This document shows positions 34,286 to 43,818 of a stretch of 64,000 bases of DNA, piece by piece. The DNA comes from Veillonella sp. VA137 (GTDB taxonomy: Bacteria; Bacillota; Negativicutes; Veillonellales; Veillonellaceae): assembly GCF_003992015.1 (NCBI RefSeq), contig NZ_RQVK01000006.1, positions 1-64,000 on the forward strand, in the 5' to 3' direction. The notes under the pieces are model-generated. The model was not told the origin of the DNA, did no database searches, and saw only the letters and a list, made by a program, of their open reading frames with translations. Positions within the stretch are counted from its first letter, which is position 1, and each line of letters opens with the position of its first letter. A program made the translations under genes and the position numbers.

Positions 34286-35980
34286 CTATTGGTTCTTATG
34301 CTTGAAAGCTAAAATAGCTTGGATTAATGCATCTAATGTCATCTCACCGCGTTCTGCCACCATGGATAAAGTAGCTTTGTGTTTCATTAATTTAGCGAGT
34401 GGAGAATTTAGCATTTTAAAGTTTGGATTGATATGAATCATATGATCTTTTAGGCCCGGGATTACATCGAATAGAGGAAACAGTTTAGTATCACCAGTTA
34501 ATCCTAGGTCATTTTCATAGACAGTAGATTGTGGTGTGCTTTCTTGCACCGTACCTTGTTTAGTTGTGTTAGTTGTACTATCCTCTTGGCGTACATGCTT
34601 GTAATCGATGTGGTCTACGGCATGGTACGCAGAATCAGATCCTTCCCAAATCAGTTCTTTACGAGAACCACTTAGACTGCGAATATGCGTACAATCTTGA
34701 ACCATTTCTAAGATGCCTTTAAATTGACCTTCTTCATTGCGTACAGCGATGTATTCAATATGAATGAATAGGTCCGGCTTGTTAATCCACATTTCAGTGT
34801 AATCTTGTCTACCAGCTTTGAAAGAATCGATAATTTCTTGTACTAAAGGTAGACTTTTCTTTGGATGGCAGTTTTGCACGACACGACCGATGATATTAGA
34901 GCTACGAGGGAAGATACGGTGCTTTGTATCATTATAGAAACGAACCAAGTCGTTTTCATCCACAAAGGTAATATCTACAGGTAAGAATTTAAAGATTAAT
35001 TTAATTTGTTCAATTGTCAAGGAGCCCACAGCTAGGTCATGCGTTTGTTCAGGGCTTCCGTTAATGCCATACTTGCCCACTAATTGTGCTAACTCTTGTA
35101 AAAGAGCGGTAGGGTTACCAGTACCACCTAATTGGGTGTTTTCATGATTTTCCACGTCAGCATGATTATGTTGCGTTGTTGCATGACCTACATTTGCAGA
35201 TACCTCTCCCAGGTTCTTAGGTTCCGCATCAGGACGGCCTTTATAAAATGGAGGAGGGGCGATGAAAGCAAATCCAATTTCATGATCGCCTTGGCTCATA
35301 GTAATGAAGTCACTGTCTTGTAATAACTTCCATGCTGTTGGGATTAGTACTTCTTTTTCTTTGTTATTGAGGTCACGGATAATATCGATGACGTCTGCTT
35401 GTTTTGCTAAAAATTCAGATTCTTGTCCTGCTTCTAATAATTGCTTACTTTCAGAGATAGCATCACGAACAGCATCGTCGAAGGTCCACATGATTTTCGT
35501 AGGGCGGTCGAAACCGTAACGCTCTAGGACTGGATATAATTGATTTTGTTTACGGGCTAAATGGGTACGCCAAGTAGTAAGTGCATCATATACACCAAGC
35601 CAAGGGTTGAGAATGAAGTGAGGTGCTTGTAACAGAGCTTCCATTTCTGTTAACTGTTGTTCCATGGCGTTGATTTCATTTAGATACACTGTTAATGGAT
35701 GGTGTTCAGGATATTCATTGTTCGCACGAATTAAAATACCATCAAATAATTCTAACAAGTCATCCATACGATGGGTGATTTCTTCGTCAGTATAAGAACC
35801 TTTTAATTGTTGTTCACCATAGGCAAATTCATCAGGTGTACAAGTACCGATTTTTTCTTTCAATAACGTACGAGCTGTTTCTAAATCTAAGGTGCCACCG
35901 AGAAAGCGGTCTTTAATATCGATCATAACTTCCATTCTGTCATTGCCTGTAAGCCCAAGAGCTTGTTTCATTGTATCCAT
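34286..35980 (-). CDS. DUF438 / hemerythrin-like / PAS / DUF1858 multidomain protein
   Basis: 564 residues, cytoplasmic. Reading the domains: DUF438 (about 15-90), a helical hemerythrin-like region (about 90-235), a His/Asn-rich linker (about 260-290; NVGHATTQHNHADVENHEN), a PAS domain (about 325-435; FKFLPVDITFVDENDLVRFYN), a Thr/Ser-rich linker (about 455-490) and a DUF1858-like end (about 497-560). Such proteins are thought to sense redox or nitric oxide in anaerobes; there is no output (kinase or GGDEF) domain. The putative hemerythrin metal histidines are sparse here, so metal binding is uncertain. It is a single-gene unit on the minus strand. Confidence 0.8.
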   Translation of the reverse strand: MDTMKQALGLTGNDRMEVMIDIKDRFLGGTLDLETARTLLKEKIGTCTPDEFAYGEQQLKGSYTDEEITHRMDDLLELFDGILIRANNEYPEHHPLTVYLNEINAMEQQLTEMEALLQAPHFILNPWLGVYDALTTWRTHLARKQNQLYPVLERYGFDRPTKIMWTFDDAVRDAISESKQLLEAGQESEFLAKQADVIDIIRDLNNKEKEVLIPTAWKLLQDSDFITMSQGDHEIGFAFIAPPPFYKGRPDAEPKNLGEVSANVGHATTQHNHADVENHENTQLGGTGNPTALLQELAQLVGKYGINGSPEQTHDLAVGSLTIEQIKLIFKFLPVDITFVDENDLVRFYNDTKHRIFPRSSNIIGRVVQNCHPKKSLPLVQEIIDSFKAGRQDYTEMWINKPDLFIHIEYIAVRNEEGQFKGILEMVQDCTHIRSLSGSRKELIWEGSDSAYHAVDHIDYKHVRQEDSTTNTTKQGTVQESTPQSTVYENDLGLTGDTKLFPLFDVIPGLKDHMIHINPNFKMLNSPLAKLMKHKATLSMVAERGEMTLDALIQAILAFKHKNQ

Positions 35981-36007
35981 GTGTGTATCCTTTCTGTGTT
36001 TACTATT

Positions 36008-36035
36008 AGTATAATCATCGGTATGGCACCGTCAT
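36008..36035 (-). promoter_or_regulatory. Possible promoter of DUF438 gene (minus strand)
   Basis: On the minus strand ATGACG (36030-36035), 16 bases and TATACT (36008-36013), about 30 bases upstream of the ATG at 35980. The -35 box is weak. Confidence 0.45.
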
Positions 36036-36265
36036 TTGTGTTGGCTGAAAGAATGCAGACATTCCTACCAATATAGATACCATAGGTCTAGCGTAATAAA
36101 GTATAAGGAGCGTGCTCTTAGGGGAGTCGATTCCTTTTATGTGTTTAGTATACAGTAAATAAAAATAATTTTCAGTTGCTAGGGATACAAAATGATAAAA
36201 GTTTTGCAAGAAAGGAAATGTTGATGAGTATTTGCATTTTCTTACAATACAGAGGTCATGCTATG
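36036..36265. other. Non-coding stretch
   Basis: About 230 bases between the DUF438 promoter and the rarD terminator. An 80-codon frame across 36176-36418 runs through the terminator hairpin and into rarD antisense, so it is not called. Nothing else is visible. Confidence 0.4.
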
Positions 36266-36304
36266 AAAACAGCCTGCGCAAATGATGCACAGGCTGTTTT
36301 ATAT
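36266..36304. terminator. Terminator of rarD-like gene
   Basis: AAAACAGCCTG (36266-36276) pairs with CAGGCTGTTTT (36290-36300), 11 bp. It lies right after the minus-strand stop at 36305 and has T/A runs on both sides, so it can work in both directions. Confidence 0.85.
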
Positions 36305-37180
36305 TTATTTAGTGTAATTGGATGCTGTATAGATTCCAAGGGCTACCCAAATGAAAGAAAAGGCAATCATTTTATTGGTATCGAAGCTTTCACCGAAATA
36401 GAAGATGGCAATAAGTAAAGCGATGGTGGGCGATAGGTATTGCAGAAATCCTAACAGGTTTAAGGGTAATAATCGCGCTCCATAGGTAAATAAAACGAGT
36501 GGTGCCGAGGTGGTTAGACCAGAGATTACGAATAGTGCAGCTGTATAAGAATCGTTTTGAAACGCTGTCCAAGAACTAGCATCGATGTACGTCGTGTATG
36601 CTAGTGCTAAAGGGGCTACAAGCCAAGCTTCAAAAGCGATACTTGTAAAAGGATGAATCAATAGTTTTTTCTTCACTAGGCCGTAAATACCAAAGGTTAA
36701 GGCAATGGCAAGTGCTAAATCAGGAGTGCTTCCCATTTGTAGAGAAATGAAGATGATGCCGATGGTAGCTAAGCCTACACTACACCACTGCGGAAATGTT
36801 AGCTTTTCTTTAAATACCAATACCCCTAATACTACATTTAGTAACGGATTGATGTAATAGCCAAAGCTAGTATCCATAACGCGGTTATTGGAGATAGCCC
36901 AAATGTATAAGCCCCAATTACTAGATACGAAGATAGAAGCTAGAATCAGTAGACCCAATTGGGATATATTATGTATTAAATGCAGGCAGTCTTTCTTAAA
37001 TTGCTGGTAATTCAGTCCGATAGCCACAAAGGACATAAAGAGAGCCGACCATATGATGCGGTGTGCCAGTACGCTATAGGCTGATATATGGTGGAGAAGA
37101 CCCCAGTAGATGGGTAAAAGCCCCCAAATAAAATAGCAACTTAAAGCGGTGATAAGACCTTTTTTATTGGTTTGTTGCAT
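36305..37180 (-). CDS. rarD: EamA-family transporter, RarD-like
   Basis: 291 residues with ten predicted TM helices forming two EamA repeats. The N-terminus KKGLITALSCYFIWGLLPIYWGLLHHI and the segment AHRIIWSALFMS are typical of RarD proteins, which are predicted metabolite exporters of unproven substrate. GGAGGTATCT precedes the ATG at 37180 on the minus strand. It is transcribed divergently from the receptor genes across a 279-base gap. Confidence 0.88.
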   Translation of the reverse strand: MQQTNKKGLITALSCYFIWGLLPIYWGLLHHISAYSVLAHRIIWSALFMSFVAIGLNYQQFKKDCLHLIHNISQLGLLILASIFVSSNWGLYIWAISNNRVMDTSFGYYINPLLNVVLGVLVFKEKLTFPQWCSVGLATIGIIFISLQMGSTPDLALAIALTFGIYGLVKKKLLIHPFTSIAFEAWLVAPLALAYTTYIDASSWTAFQNDSYTAALFVISGLTTSAPLVLFTYGARLLPLNLLGFLQYLSPTIALLIAIFYFGESFDTNKMIAFSFIWVALGIYTASNYTK

Positions 37181-37345
37181 AGATACCTCCTTTAGTGTAT
37201 TCAGTTATCATAGTACCACAGATTACATACATGTTCTATAGGAAAATAATACGTATCATAGAAAACTGATACTATCACAAAAATAATAAGTTAAGATAAT
37301 ATAGAGTGACTTAAATATGAAATTTAGTTATATTTGAAAAATATA

Positions 37346-37375
37346 TTGTAAAATGAAGATTCTATGAAGTATAAT
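37346..37375 (+). promoter_or_regulatory. Putative promoter of first TonB-dependent receptor
   Basis: TTGTAA (37346-37351), 18 bases and TATAAT (37370-37375). Start near 37382, giving a leader of about 78 bases. The second receptor gene has a promoter with the same 18-base spacing. Confidence 0.6.
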
Positions 37376-37395
37376 TATAAACAGCATGTTATTAT

Positions 37396-37440
37396 GTATT
37401 GAAAGCAATACATATATATTAATTCGTATGGGCGTACGAA
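37396..37440 (+). promoter_or_regulatory. Two-hairpin 5' leader, receptor gene 1
   Basis: Hairpin 1: GTATTG (37396-37401) with CAATAC (37406-37411). Hairpin 2: TTCGTA (37423-37428), loop TGGGCG, TACGAA (37435-37440), followed by a T-run and the SD GGGAGG. Hairpin 2, its loop and the SD-to-ATG region are nearly identical before the second receptor gene, while hairpin 1 differs in sequence but not in position. Confidence 0.5.
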
Positions 37441-37459
37441 ATTTTTGGGAGGTATATTC

Positions 37460-39874
37460 ATGAAAATAACAAATAAGCGCATTTCTGCAGCTCTGTTAGC
37501 CTGTGTAGCATTGACTACATTTAGCGGCGTACACGCGGCATTTGATGAGCATTTAGACAATTATCAATTAGATACAAAGGTAGTGAAAGGTGATCGTTCT
37601 AAAGATCAATTTGGTAACACTGTAACAGAACAATCTTATTATCGTACAGGTGGTGACGTAAAAGTTATCACTCGTGATGAAATTGAAAAACGTCATTACA
37701 GTGATTTAACAGAAGCAATCAAACGTATCCCTGGTATTACATTCCAAAATCCAGGATACCGTGGTGGGGAATATGGGTTCCAGTTTTTCAACAACGGAAT
37801 CTCTATCAATGGTGATACTCGTGTTATCGTGCTAGTAGATGGTCGTCGTGTAGATAATGCAACAAGTACACGTATCTCTGATGAAAGTGGCCGTGGAAGT
37901 AAATCTACAGGTGTGAACTTAGATCAAGTAACTAATATTAATGCAGTTGATAAAATTGAAGTGATTAAAGGACCTGGAGCTTCTGCGTATGGATCAGATG
38001 CGACTGGTGGGGTCATCAATATTATTACTCGTAAAGGTACAGAAGCTAATCAAGGTACGATTGATCTATCTACAGGTTCTTGGAAGAAGCATGAGTATAA
38101 TCTAACTTACTCTGGTAGTGCAGGAAATGATAACTCCTTACATTATTTTGTTGGATTAAATCGTGTTAAATCTGATGATACAAAATACCGTGATGGACAC
38201 ACTGGTGAAGTGGGAACATTAGGTGGAGCTCGTTTTGATGAAAGAGGCGCTAATGTACGTATCGATAAAGACTTTAGCGATACACAACGATTGACAATTT
38301 CCATCAATCATAAGCAAGGTAAAGATGGGTATCCAATTTCCACTCCAAATTTACAATATTGGAACACAAAAGATTGGCATCGCATCATTTTCTCTGCTGA
38401 TGTGGGAGCATTAGATGAAAATGGTATGTTAATTGATGATAGCACAACATGGGGTAATGCAACGAATCCTGGATATCATAATTTGTTTGCCTTAGATGGA
38501 TTGGCATATAATTCTTATAGTAAGTTTAAAAATAATGATGTAGATGTAAAATATACATTTGATCGTCAATCTGATATGGAAAGTTTTGTTCGATTCTATA
38601 GCCAACACCATAAATACTCTAGCACAGATACATACTCTTGGCATTTGCCATTACCAGAGGAAAAAACTATTCAAGATAAATTTAAAGAAGATTTCCCGAC
38701 TGGTGTGAAAGATCAATCTTTACTAGATGATTGGATTTCTAAAAATTTAGCACCATTCCCAGGAGACAGCAAAGCAGCCCTAGAAGAATGGGTAGAAAAA
38801 ACTGGTGGTAAGGCAGCAGCACCGACAAGTTATCGAAATGAAAAAACTCGTGGTATGCAAGTACAAGTAGGTCGTTCTATTGGTAAGCATGATTTACTTG
38901 CTAATGTAACTTATGATAAGGCGTTTAATGATGCAGTATCAAAACGTCACGGTAAAGTTCAAAAAACTGTCACTAAACGTACTTCGTTATATGGATATGT
39001 ACAAGATAAAATTCATGTAAATGATAATTTCGATATCACTCCAACACTCCGTTTTGTAAAATATGGAAACTATATTGTTAATGGTGTAAAATCCCAAGGT
39101 GGAGCTAGCCATGTAATAACACCAGCTTTAAATCTTCAATATAGCTTTGGTGATCATAATACAGTGTATGCTGGTTGGACAAAAGTAGTGCGTCCATTAC
39201 GTAGCGGAGACTACACGTCTACTTATGGTGAGTTTAAAACGCCATTACAAGATGAAAAAGGAAATGTGTATACTATTGGTTACCAAAAAGAGCTGAATAA
39301 GAAAACTGTGGTAGGTCTAAATTATAGCTTAACGGATATGAGTAATGCTATTGCTTCTTTCCCAATTCGTGTAGGAAATGAATTTGAAAGTACAGCGGTC
39401 AATGCGAAACAAAAGAAAACTGCTTTTAATGTAACAGTGGACCATAAAATCAATAAGTATTGGTCTGTAGGCGCTGCATACAGCCATTTGAAAGATAAAT
39501 GGGGCGTTAAACCTGGGTATGTTATAAAACCAGAGTGGGGTTATAACGATTCTGGTGATATTAATACAGGTATTAACAAATTGCGTCCGGCGAATCATTA
39601 TACACTCAATGTAAATTATGATGCGGGTAAAGTATCCTCTGGATTATTGGTTAACTACTATACTGGTTCCAATATTGAAGCCTTTACTTCAAAACGTTTC
39701 GTAATCCTAGATTGGAACTTAAACTATGATGTAAATAAAGATTTAACAACATATGTAGCAGTAACAAACTTAACAAATGAAGCTTACGAAACAACAAGTA
39801 ACTCTAATTATGGGCCAGGTAGCTCTGCAATGCCAGCACGTCAAGCTATGATTGGTGCTAAATACAAATTCTAA
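37460..39874 (+). CDS. TonB-dependent outer-membrane receptor 1
   Basis: 804 residues from ATG 37460 (GGGAGG at 37447-37452; an in-frame start at 37445 overlaps the SD). A signal peptide (about 1-26, cut after VHA) is followed by a plug domain (about 65-200; VKVITRDEIEKRHYSDLTEA, ILVDGRRVDN, IEVIKGPGASAYGSDATGGVIN) and a 22-strand beta-barrel ending in the aromatic residue F of GAKYKF, the outer-membrane insertion signal. It binds a ligand and passes it to the periplasm using TonB energy. The ligand is not deducible; iron chelate, haem or cobamide fit the FecCD-type genes downstream. A terminator then the binding protein follow. Confidence 0.94.
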   Translation: MKITNKRISAALLACVALTTFSGVHAAFDEHLDNYQLDTKVVKGDRSKDQFGNTVTEQSYYRTGGDVKVITRDEIEKRHYSDLTEAIKRIPGITFQNPGYRGGEYGFQFFNNGISINGDTRVIVLVDGRRVDNATSTRISDESGRGSKSTGVNLDQVTNINAVDKIEVIKGPGASAYGSDATGGVINIITRKGTEANQGTIDLSTGSWKKHEYNLTYSGSAGNDNSLHYFVGLNRVKSDDTKYRDGHTGEVGTLGGARFDERGANVRIDKDFSDTQRLTISINHKQGKDGYPISTPNLQYWNTKDWHRIIFSADVGALDENGMLIDDSTTWGNATNPGYHNLFALDGLAYNSYSKFKNNDVDVKYTFDRQSDMESFVRFYSQHHKYSSTDTYSWHLPLPEEKTIQDKFKEDFPTGVKDQSLLDDWISKNLAPFPGDSKAALEEWVEKTGGKAAAPTSYRNEKTRGMQVQVGRSIGKHDLLANVTYDKAFNDAVSKRHGKVQKTVTKRTSLYGYVQDKIHVNDNFDITPTLRFVKYGNYIVNGVKSQGGASHVITPALNLQYSFGDHNTVYAGWTKVVRPLRSGDYTSTYGEFKTPLQDEKGNVYTIGYQKELNKKTVVGLNYSLTDMSNAIASFPIRVGNEFESTAVNAKQKKTAFNVTVDHKINKYWSVGAAYSHLKDKWGVKPGYVIKPEWGYNDSGDINTGINKLRPANHYTLNVNYDAGKVSSGLLVNYYTGSNIEAFTSKRFVILDWNLNYDVNKDLTTYVAVTNLTNEAYETTSNSNYGPGSSAMPARQAMIGAKYKF

Positions 39875-39885
39875 TACTGATTCAT

Positions 39886-39916
39886 GAAAGAGCTACCTTG
39901 GTAGCTCTTTCGTTTA
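39886..39916 (+). terminator. Hairpin terminator between receptor 1 and binding protein 1
   Basis: GAAAGAGCTAC (39886-39896) pairs with GTAGCTCTTTC (39901-39911), loop CTTG, then CGTTT. The U-tract is interrupted, so partial read-through into the binding-protein gene (10 bases further) is expected. Confidence 0.8.
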
Positions 39917-39925
39917 GGTGAATAA

Positions 39926-40957
39926 ATGAAAAAGTTATATATAACTGGATGTATGTTAGCTATCATATTAGGATTATACAGCGCGCATCTACATGGTATG
40001 GAAGAATTTATTCCTATGCCTGAGTATGTGGAAAGTGCTGTTGCTTCCCAGAAAGTAGGACCTCGTACGGTAAATCAATTAACGAGCAAAGGTACGGATC
40101 AAGTGATTACTTATGAAGGGGAACCACGCCGTATCATGGGGGTTTGGCAAAGCTCAGTAGAAACACTACTTGCTTTAGGTGTAGGTGATCGTATGATTGC
40201 AGCTATAGGAGTGCCAGATAGTAAATATATAGCAGAAGAATATCGTGATGCTTACGAAAAGATTCCTTATAAAAGCATGGAAATTCCAGATGTAGAAACT
40301 ACATTACTATGGGAACCAGATTTGCTTGTAGGCTGGTATTCTACCTTTCAGAAGAATAATTGGAAGAGTACAGATTTCTGGGCACAACGTGGGATTGATA
40401 GTTATATTTCAAGAGCATCCTATAAAAAATCTAAGAGGACAGTAGAGGGAGAATATCAATATATTCTTGATCTAGGAGCGATTGTCAATAGAGAAGAACG
40501 TGCACAGTCGTTGGTGAATCGAACTAAACGTGCAGTGGCAGAAGCAAGAGCCTATGGAGAAACACAGAACACGAAAGATACGGTTCTGATACTCGAAAAT
40601 TCGGGACGCCAGTATCGTGTATATGATAAGGAAACATTAGCAGGAAATATGCTGGAAGAAATAGGAGGACATCTTATTTCTGAGGCAGGACAAACAATCA
40701 ATGCAGAAGAGTTGATTCATTTAAATCCATCAGTTATCTTTTTAGTGCTAGTAGAAGAGGATTATGAACGGCAAGATGAACTCATAGACAATCTATATAA
40801 GAATCCTACACTACAACACGTAGATGCCATACGTAATCATCGAGTACATGGGGTTCCATTATTTATGGTATACAGCGCAGGCACTCGAGTTCATGATGGA
40901 TTGAATCTTATGATTCACGGATTGTATCCTAATTTTACAGGAGGTATTCATGAGTAA
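39926..40957 (+). CDS. Periplasmic binding protein 1 (FecB/BtuF type)
   Basis: 343 residues. A hydrophobic N-terminus (about 4-24) acts as signal peptide or anchor. ITGC occurs very early (residues 6-9) but the n-region is too short for a convincing lipobox. The mature part is a class III binding fold of two lobes joined by a long helix: RRIMGVWQSSVETLLALGVGDRMIAAIG, WEPDLLVGWYST, then AEELIHLNPSVIFLVL. It would carry the receptor ligand to the permease encoded next, whose start it overlaps by 8 bases. A paralogue of the same length lies at 47315. Confidence 0.88.
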   Translation: MKKLYITGCMLAIILGLYSAHLHGMEEFIPMPEYVESAVASQKVGPRTVNQLTSKGTDQVITYEGEPRRIMGVWQSSVETLLALGVGDRMIAAIGVPDSKYIAEEYRDAYEKIPYKSMEIPDVETTLLWEPDLLVGWYSTFQKNNWKSTDFWAQRGIDSYISRASYKKSKRTVEGEYQYILDLGAIVNREERAQSLVNRTKRAVAEARAYGETQNTKDTVLILENSGRQYRVYDKETLAGNMLEEIGGHLISEAGQTINAEELIHLNPSVIFLVLVEEDYERQDELIDNLYKNPTLQHVDAIRNHRVHGVPLFMVYSAGTRVHDGLNLMIHGLYPNFTGGIHE

Positions 40958-42005
40958 TCGAACACATACATTCACAGTGGTGGGTGTAGGAATTATACTC
41001 ATAGCTCTATTGATTGCGGGTATGGCATGGTCTTTATTTTTAGGGACAGTCCATATTCCAGCACATACATTGTGGCAAGTAGTGGCATCAAAATTTGTCA
41101 ATACCATTACGATTGAGGATCCACGGCAAGGGGCTTTGAACGATATTGTATGGATGTTGCGTATGCCACGGGTTATCTTGGCGGCTTTAGTCGGTGCAGG
41201 ACTTGCTGTCAGTGGTGTCATTATGCAAGCCATTGTTAAAAATCCACTGGCAGATCCATATATTTTAGGTATTTCATCAGGTGCATCCACAGGGGCTACA
41301 GTAGCCATTTTAATGGGTGTAGGCATTGCCTTTGGTGAAGAATACGTAGGCATTATGGCTTTCATAGGGGCTATGGTTATATCCTTTGGTGTTCTTATTA
41401 TTGCCAATATGGGTGGCCGAGCTAATGCGATTAAACTGTTGTTAGCTGGGATGGCATTGAGCGCCGTTTGCAGTGCGTTTACGAGTATTATCGTATATTT
41501 CGCAAAGGATAAAGAAGGGATTCAAGACGTAGCTTTCTGGATGATGGGTAGTTTGGCAGGGGCTAATTGGGATTTAATTGGAATTATGCTATTTGTCATT
41601 CTATTACCAATTGTATTCTTCTGGTTCCAAACACGCATTTTGAACTTGATGTTACTAGGTGATGAAGTAGCTATCACATTAGGGGTAGACTTACATAGAT
41701 ATCGTCAATTATACCTTGTAATGAGTTCAATTATGATAGGCTTTGCCGTATATGCAGCGGGTATTATTGGATTCGTTGGGTTGCTGATTCCTCATATCGT
41801 ACGTCAAGCATTAGGCACAAATCATAAAGGTTTAATTCCTATTTCTGCATTGGGAGGAGCTTTATTACTTGTGGTGGCAGATACACTCAGTAGAACGATT
41901 ATTCCTCATACGGAATTACCGATTGGTATTTTAATTTCTGTTATCGGTGCGCCAGCTTTTGTATACTTAATGATTAAGCAAACCTATGCGTTCGGAGGTA
42001 ATTAA
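40950..42005 (+). CDS. FecCD-type ABC transporter permease
   Basis: 351 residues, about ten TM helices. RMPRVILAALVGAGLAVSGVIMQAIVKNPLADPYILGISSGAS is the FecCD/BtuC family signature region, and GIIGFVGLLIPHIVRQALG holds the EAA-like coupling helix. It forms a homodimeric channel for a siderophore, haem or cobamide. It is preceded by GGAGG and ends one base into the ATPase gene. Confidence 0.95.
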   Translation: MSNRTHTFTVVGVGIILIALLIAGMAWSLFLGTVHIPAHTLWQVVASKFVNTITIEDPRQGALNDIVWMLRMPRVILAALVGAGLAVSGVIMQAIVKNPLADPYILGISSGASTGATVAILMGVGIAFGEEYVGIMAFIGAMVISFGVLIIANMGGRANAIKLLLAGMALSAVCSAFTSIIVYFAKDKEGIQDVAFWMMGSLAGANWDLIGIMLFVILLPIVFFWFQTRILNLMLLGDEVAITLGVDLHRYRQLYLVMSSIMIGFAVYAAGIIGFVGLLIPHIVRQALGTNHKGLIPISALGGALLLVVADTLSRTIIPHTELPIGILISVIGAPAFVYLMIKQTYAFGGN

Positions 42006-42775
42006 TGAATTTACAAGTAAAACAAGTTGCCTTTGGCATTGGACAAACGCAAATCCTACAAGGTATCGATTTAGAAGTGCAAGACCGTGAAATTGTCGGC
42101 CTAATAGGACCCAATGGTAGTGGTAAAAGTACGCTGTTAAAGTGTATCTATCGTACATTGCATCCCAATGCAGGGCGCATTGAGCTGAACGGACGATCCT
42201 TAGATGAACTTTCTTTCCGTGAAAGCGCTTTACAAATGGCAGTGGTGGCACAACATAATCAATATCAATTTGACTTTTCAGTGATGGACATTGTCCTTAT
42301 GGGTCGTATGCCTCATAAAAAATTACTTGAAGGTGATTCGCCAGAGGACTATACTATAGCTAGACGAGCCTTAGAACAGGTGGGGATGGCACATATGGAA
42401 ACACGGAATTTCTTGAGCCTTTCAGGGGGCGAGCAACAACGTGTGATTTTGTCCAGAGCCTTAACACAAGAAAGCCCGTGTTTGATTTTGGATGAACCAA
42501 CGAATCATTTGGATATCAAGTACCAATTGGAAATGTTGGAAATCGTTCGTGATGCGGGTGTAACTGTATTGATGGCTGTTCATGATTTAAACTTGGCATC
42601 TCAATTCTGTCATCGTCTAGTAGCCTTAGAAAAAGGACGAGTGGTCGGCACAGGGACGCCGAAAGAGTTACTGACACCAGAGTTTATTCAAAACCTATAT
42701 GGTGTACATAGTCGCATCGTAGAAGGTCCGATAGAAGATTCTATTCATATTATTTTTACGGAAACAGTGAAATAA
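42005..42775 (+). CDS. ABC transporter ATPase (FecE/HmuV/BtuD type)
   Basis: 256 residues with Walker A GPNGSGKST (35-43), Q-loop VVAQHNQYQFDF, signature [13 protein letters not shown], Walker B LILDEPTNHLD and the H-loop MAVHDLN. It energises the permease encoded immediately upstream. The motifs do not separate iron-chelate, haem and B12 subtypes. Confidence 0.95.
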   Translation: MNLQVKQVAFGIGQTQILQGIDLEVQDREIVGLIGPNGSGKSTLLKCIYRTLHPNAGRIELNGRSLDELSFRESALQMAVVAQHNQYQFDFSVMDIVLMGRMPHKKLLEGDSPEDYTIARRALEQVGMAHMETRNFLSLSGGEQQRVILSRALTQESPCLILDEPTNHLDIKYQLEMLEIVRDAGVTVLMAVHDLNLASQFCHRLVALEKGRVVGTGTPKELLTPEFIQNLYGVHSRIVEGPIEDSIHIIFTETVK

Positions 42776-42800
42776 GTATTTATGTATAAGGAGGTATCGC

Positions 42801-43415
42801 ATGGAATTATTTGAATTATTTATTAAGGGTGGATATGTAATGTATCCATTGTTACTTTGTTCTTTCATTGCTGTGATTATTTTTGTTGAACGCTTGCGTT
42901 TCTACCGCTCTATGTTAGATGATGTAAATGTATTGTGTGAAAAGATTATCCCACTAGTACAACAAAGCAACTGGAAGGGCTTACAAGCCTTAAAAGAAAC
43001 AAGCAAAGGTATGGCTACCCATGTCATTGCAGAAGCAGCTCGTGGTGGCAACAACAAAGAACAACAAGAAAAATTGTTGGAAGCAGCAGCGATTAGTGAA
43101 TCTGCAAAATTACGTCAATATTTAAACTATATTGAATCTATCGTAACTATGGCTCCTTTGTTGGGCTTGTTGGGTACAGTAACAGGTATGATTGGTTCTT
43201 TCAGCGTATTATCTATTTCTGAAGGACAACCATTTGCCATCACTGGCGGTGTAGGGGAAGCCTTGGTTGCTACAGCCACAGGCTTGATCGTGGCAATTAT
43301 TGCTTTAATTTTACATACATACTTAGTGCAACAGCAAGATATTTTGATTAGCCAAATCGAAGATGCAAGTGCAATGTATATGGCGGAATTGGCAGGTGAC
43401 AACCATGCGGCTTAG
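42801..43415 (+). CDS. exbB: ExbB/TolQ-type proton channel protein
   Basis: 204 residues, three TM helices (about 12-32, 112-138 and 158-178). The segment MAPLLGLLGTVTGMIGSF and VGEALVATATGLIVAIIALI are the MotA/TolQ/ExbB signature. With ExbD and TonB it converts proton motive force into energy for the receptors. GGAGG upstream. It overlaps exbD by 11 bases. Confidence 0.95.
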   Translation: MELFELFIKGGYVMYPLLLCSFIAVIIFVERLRFYRSMLDDVNVLCEKIIPLVQQSNWKGLQALKETSKGMATHVIAEAARGGNNKEQQEKLLEAAAISESAKLRQYLNYIESIVTMAPLLGLLGTVTGMIGSFSVLSISEGQPFAITGGVGEALVATATGLIVAIIALILHTYLVQQQDILISQIEDASAMYMAELAGDNHAA

Positions 43416-43809
43416 ATCCTTACGGACTACGTCTAAACCGAAACTCATGATTATTCCAATGATTGATATCATCTTCTTTTTATTGGTATTCTTCATGATG
43501 AGTATGTTGACGATGGTCGTACAAAAATCTGTGCCAATTCAGTTACCGCAAGCGGTGGCATCGAAAGTAGACTTACAACGTAAAATTCCAATTACTGTAA
43601 CAAGTAACGGACAAATCTATGTGGAAGCACAACCGGTGACGCTTGACCAAATGATTCGCTACTTGCAAGCAGAAAAAGCGAAGGGCGATGACATGGTCGT
43701 TATCTTGCGTGGTGATGCGAAAGCAGAATATGGCGCATTTGTTACTGTCTTAGATACATTGAAACAAATGGGTATTGTTAAAGTATCCATTGCGACAGAT
43801 AGTAAATAA
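43405..43809 (+). CDS. exbD: ExbD-type biopolymer transport protein
   Basis: 134 residues from ATG 43405 inside the end of exbB. One TM helix (about 15-35) contains the proton-carrying Asp at residue 21 (MIIPMIDIIFFLLVFFM). The periplasmic domain begins with PIQLPQAV and contains the family pattern PITVTSNGQIYV. It partners the upstream ExbB and downstream TonB. Confidence 0.95.
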   Translation: MRLRSLRTTSKPKLMIIPMIDIIFFLLVFFMMSMLTMVVQKSVPIQLPQAVASKVDLQRKIPITVTSNGQIYVEAQPVTLDQMIRYLQAEKAKGDDMVVILRGDAKAEYGAFVTVLDTLKQMGIVKVSIATDSK

Positions 43810-43818
43810 GGAGGTACT

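Noticed and set aside
37181-37459. Fur-type operator before receptor 1
   Set aside because: AT-rich GATAAT-like bits occur, but no 19-base dyad close to the Fur consensus could be found; nor before receptor 2.
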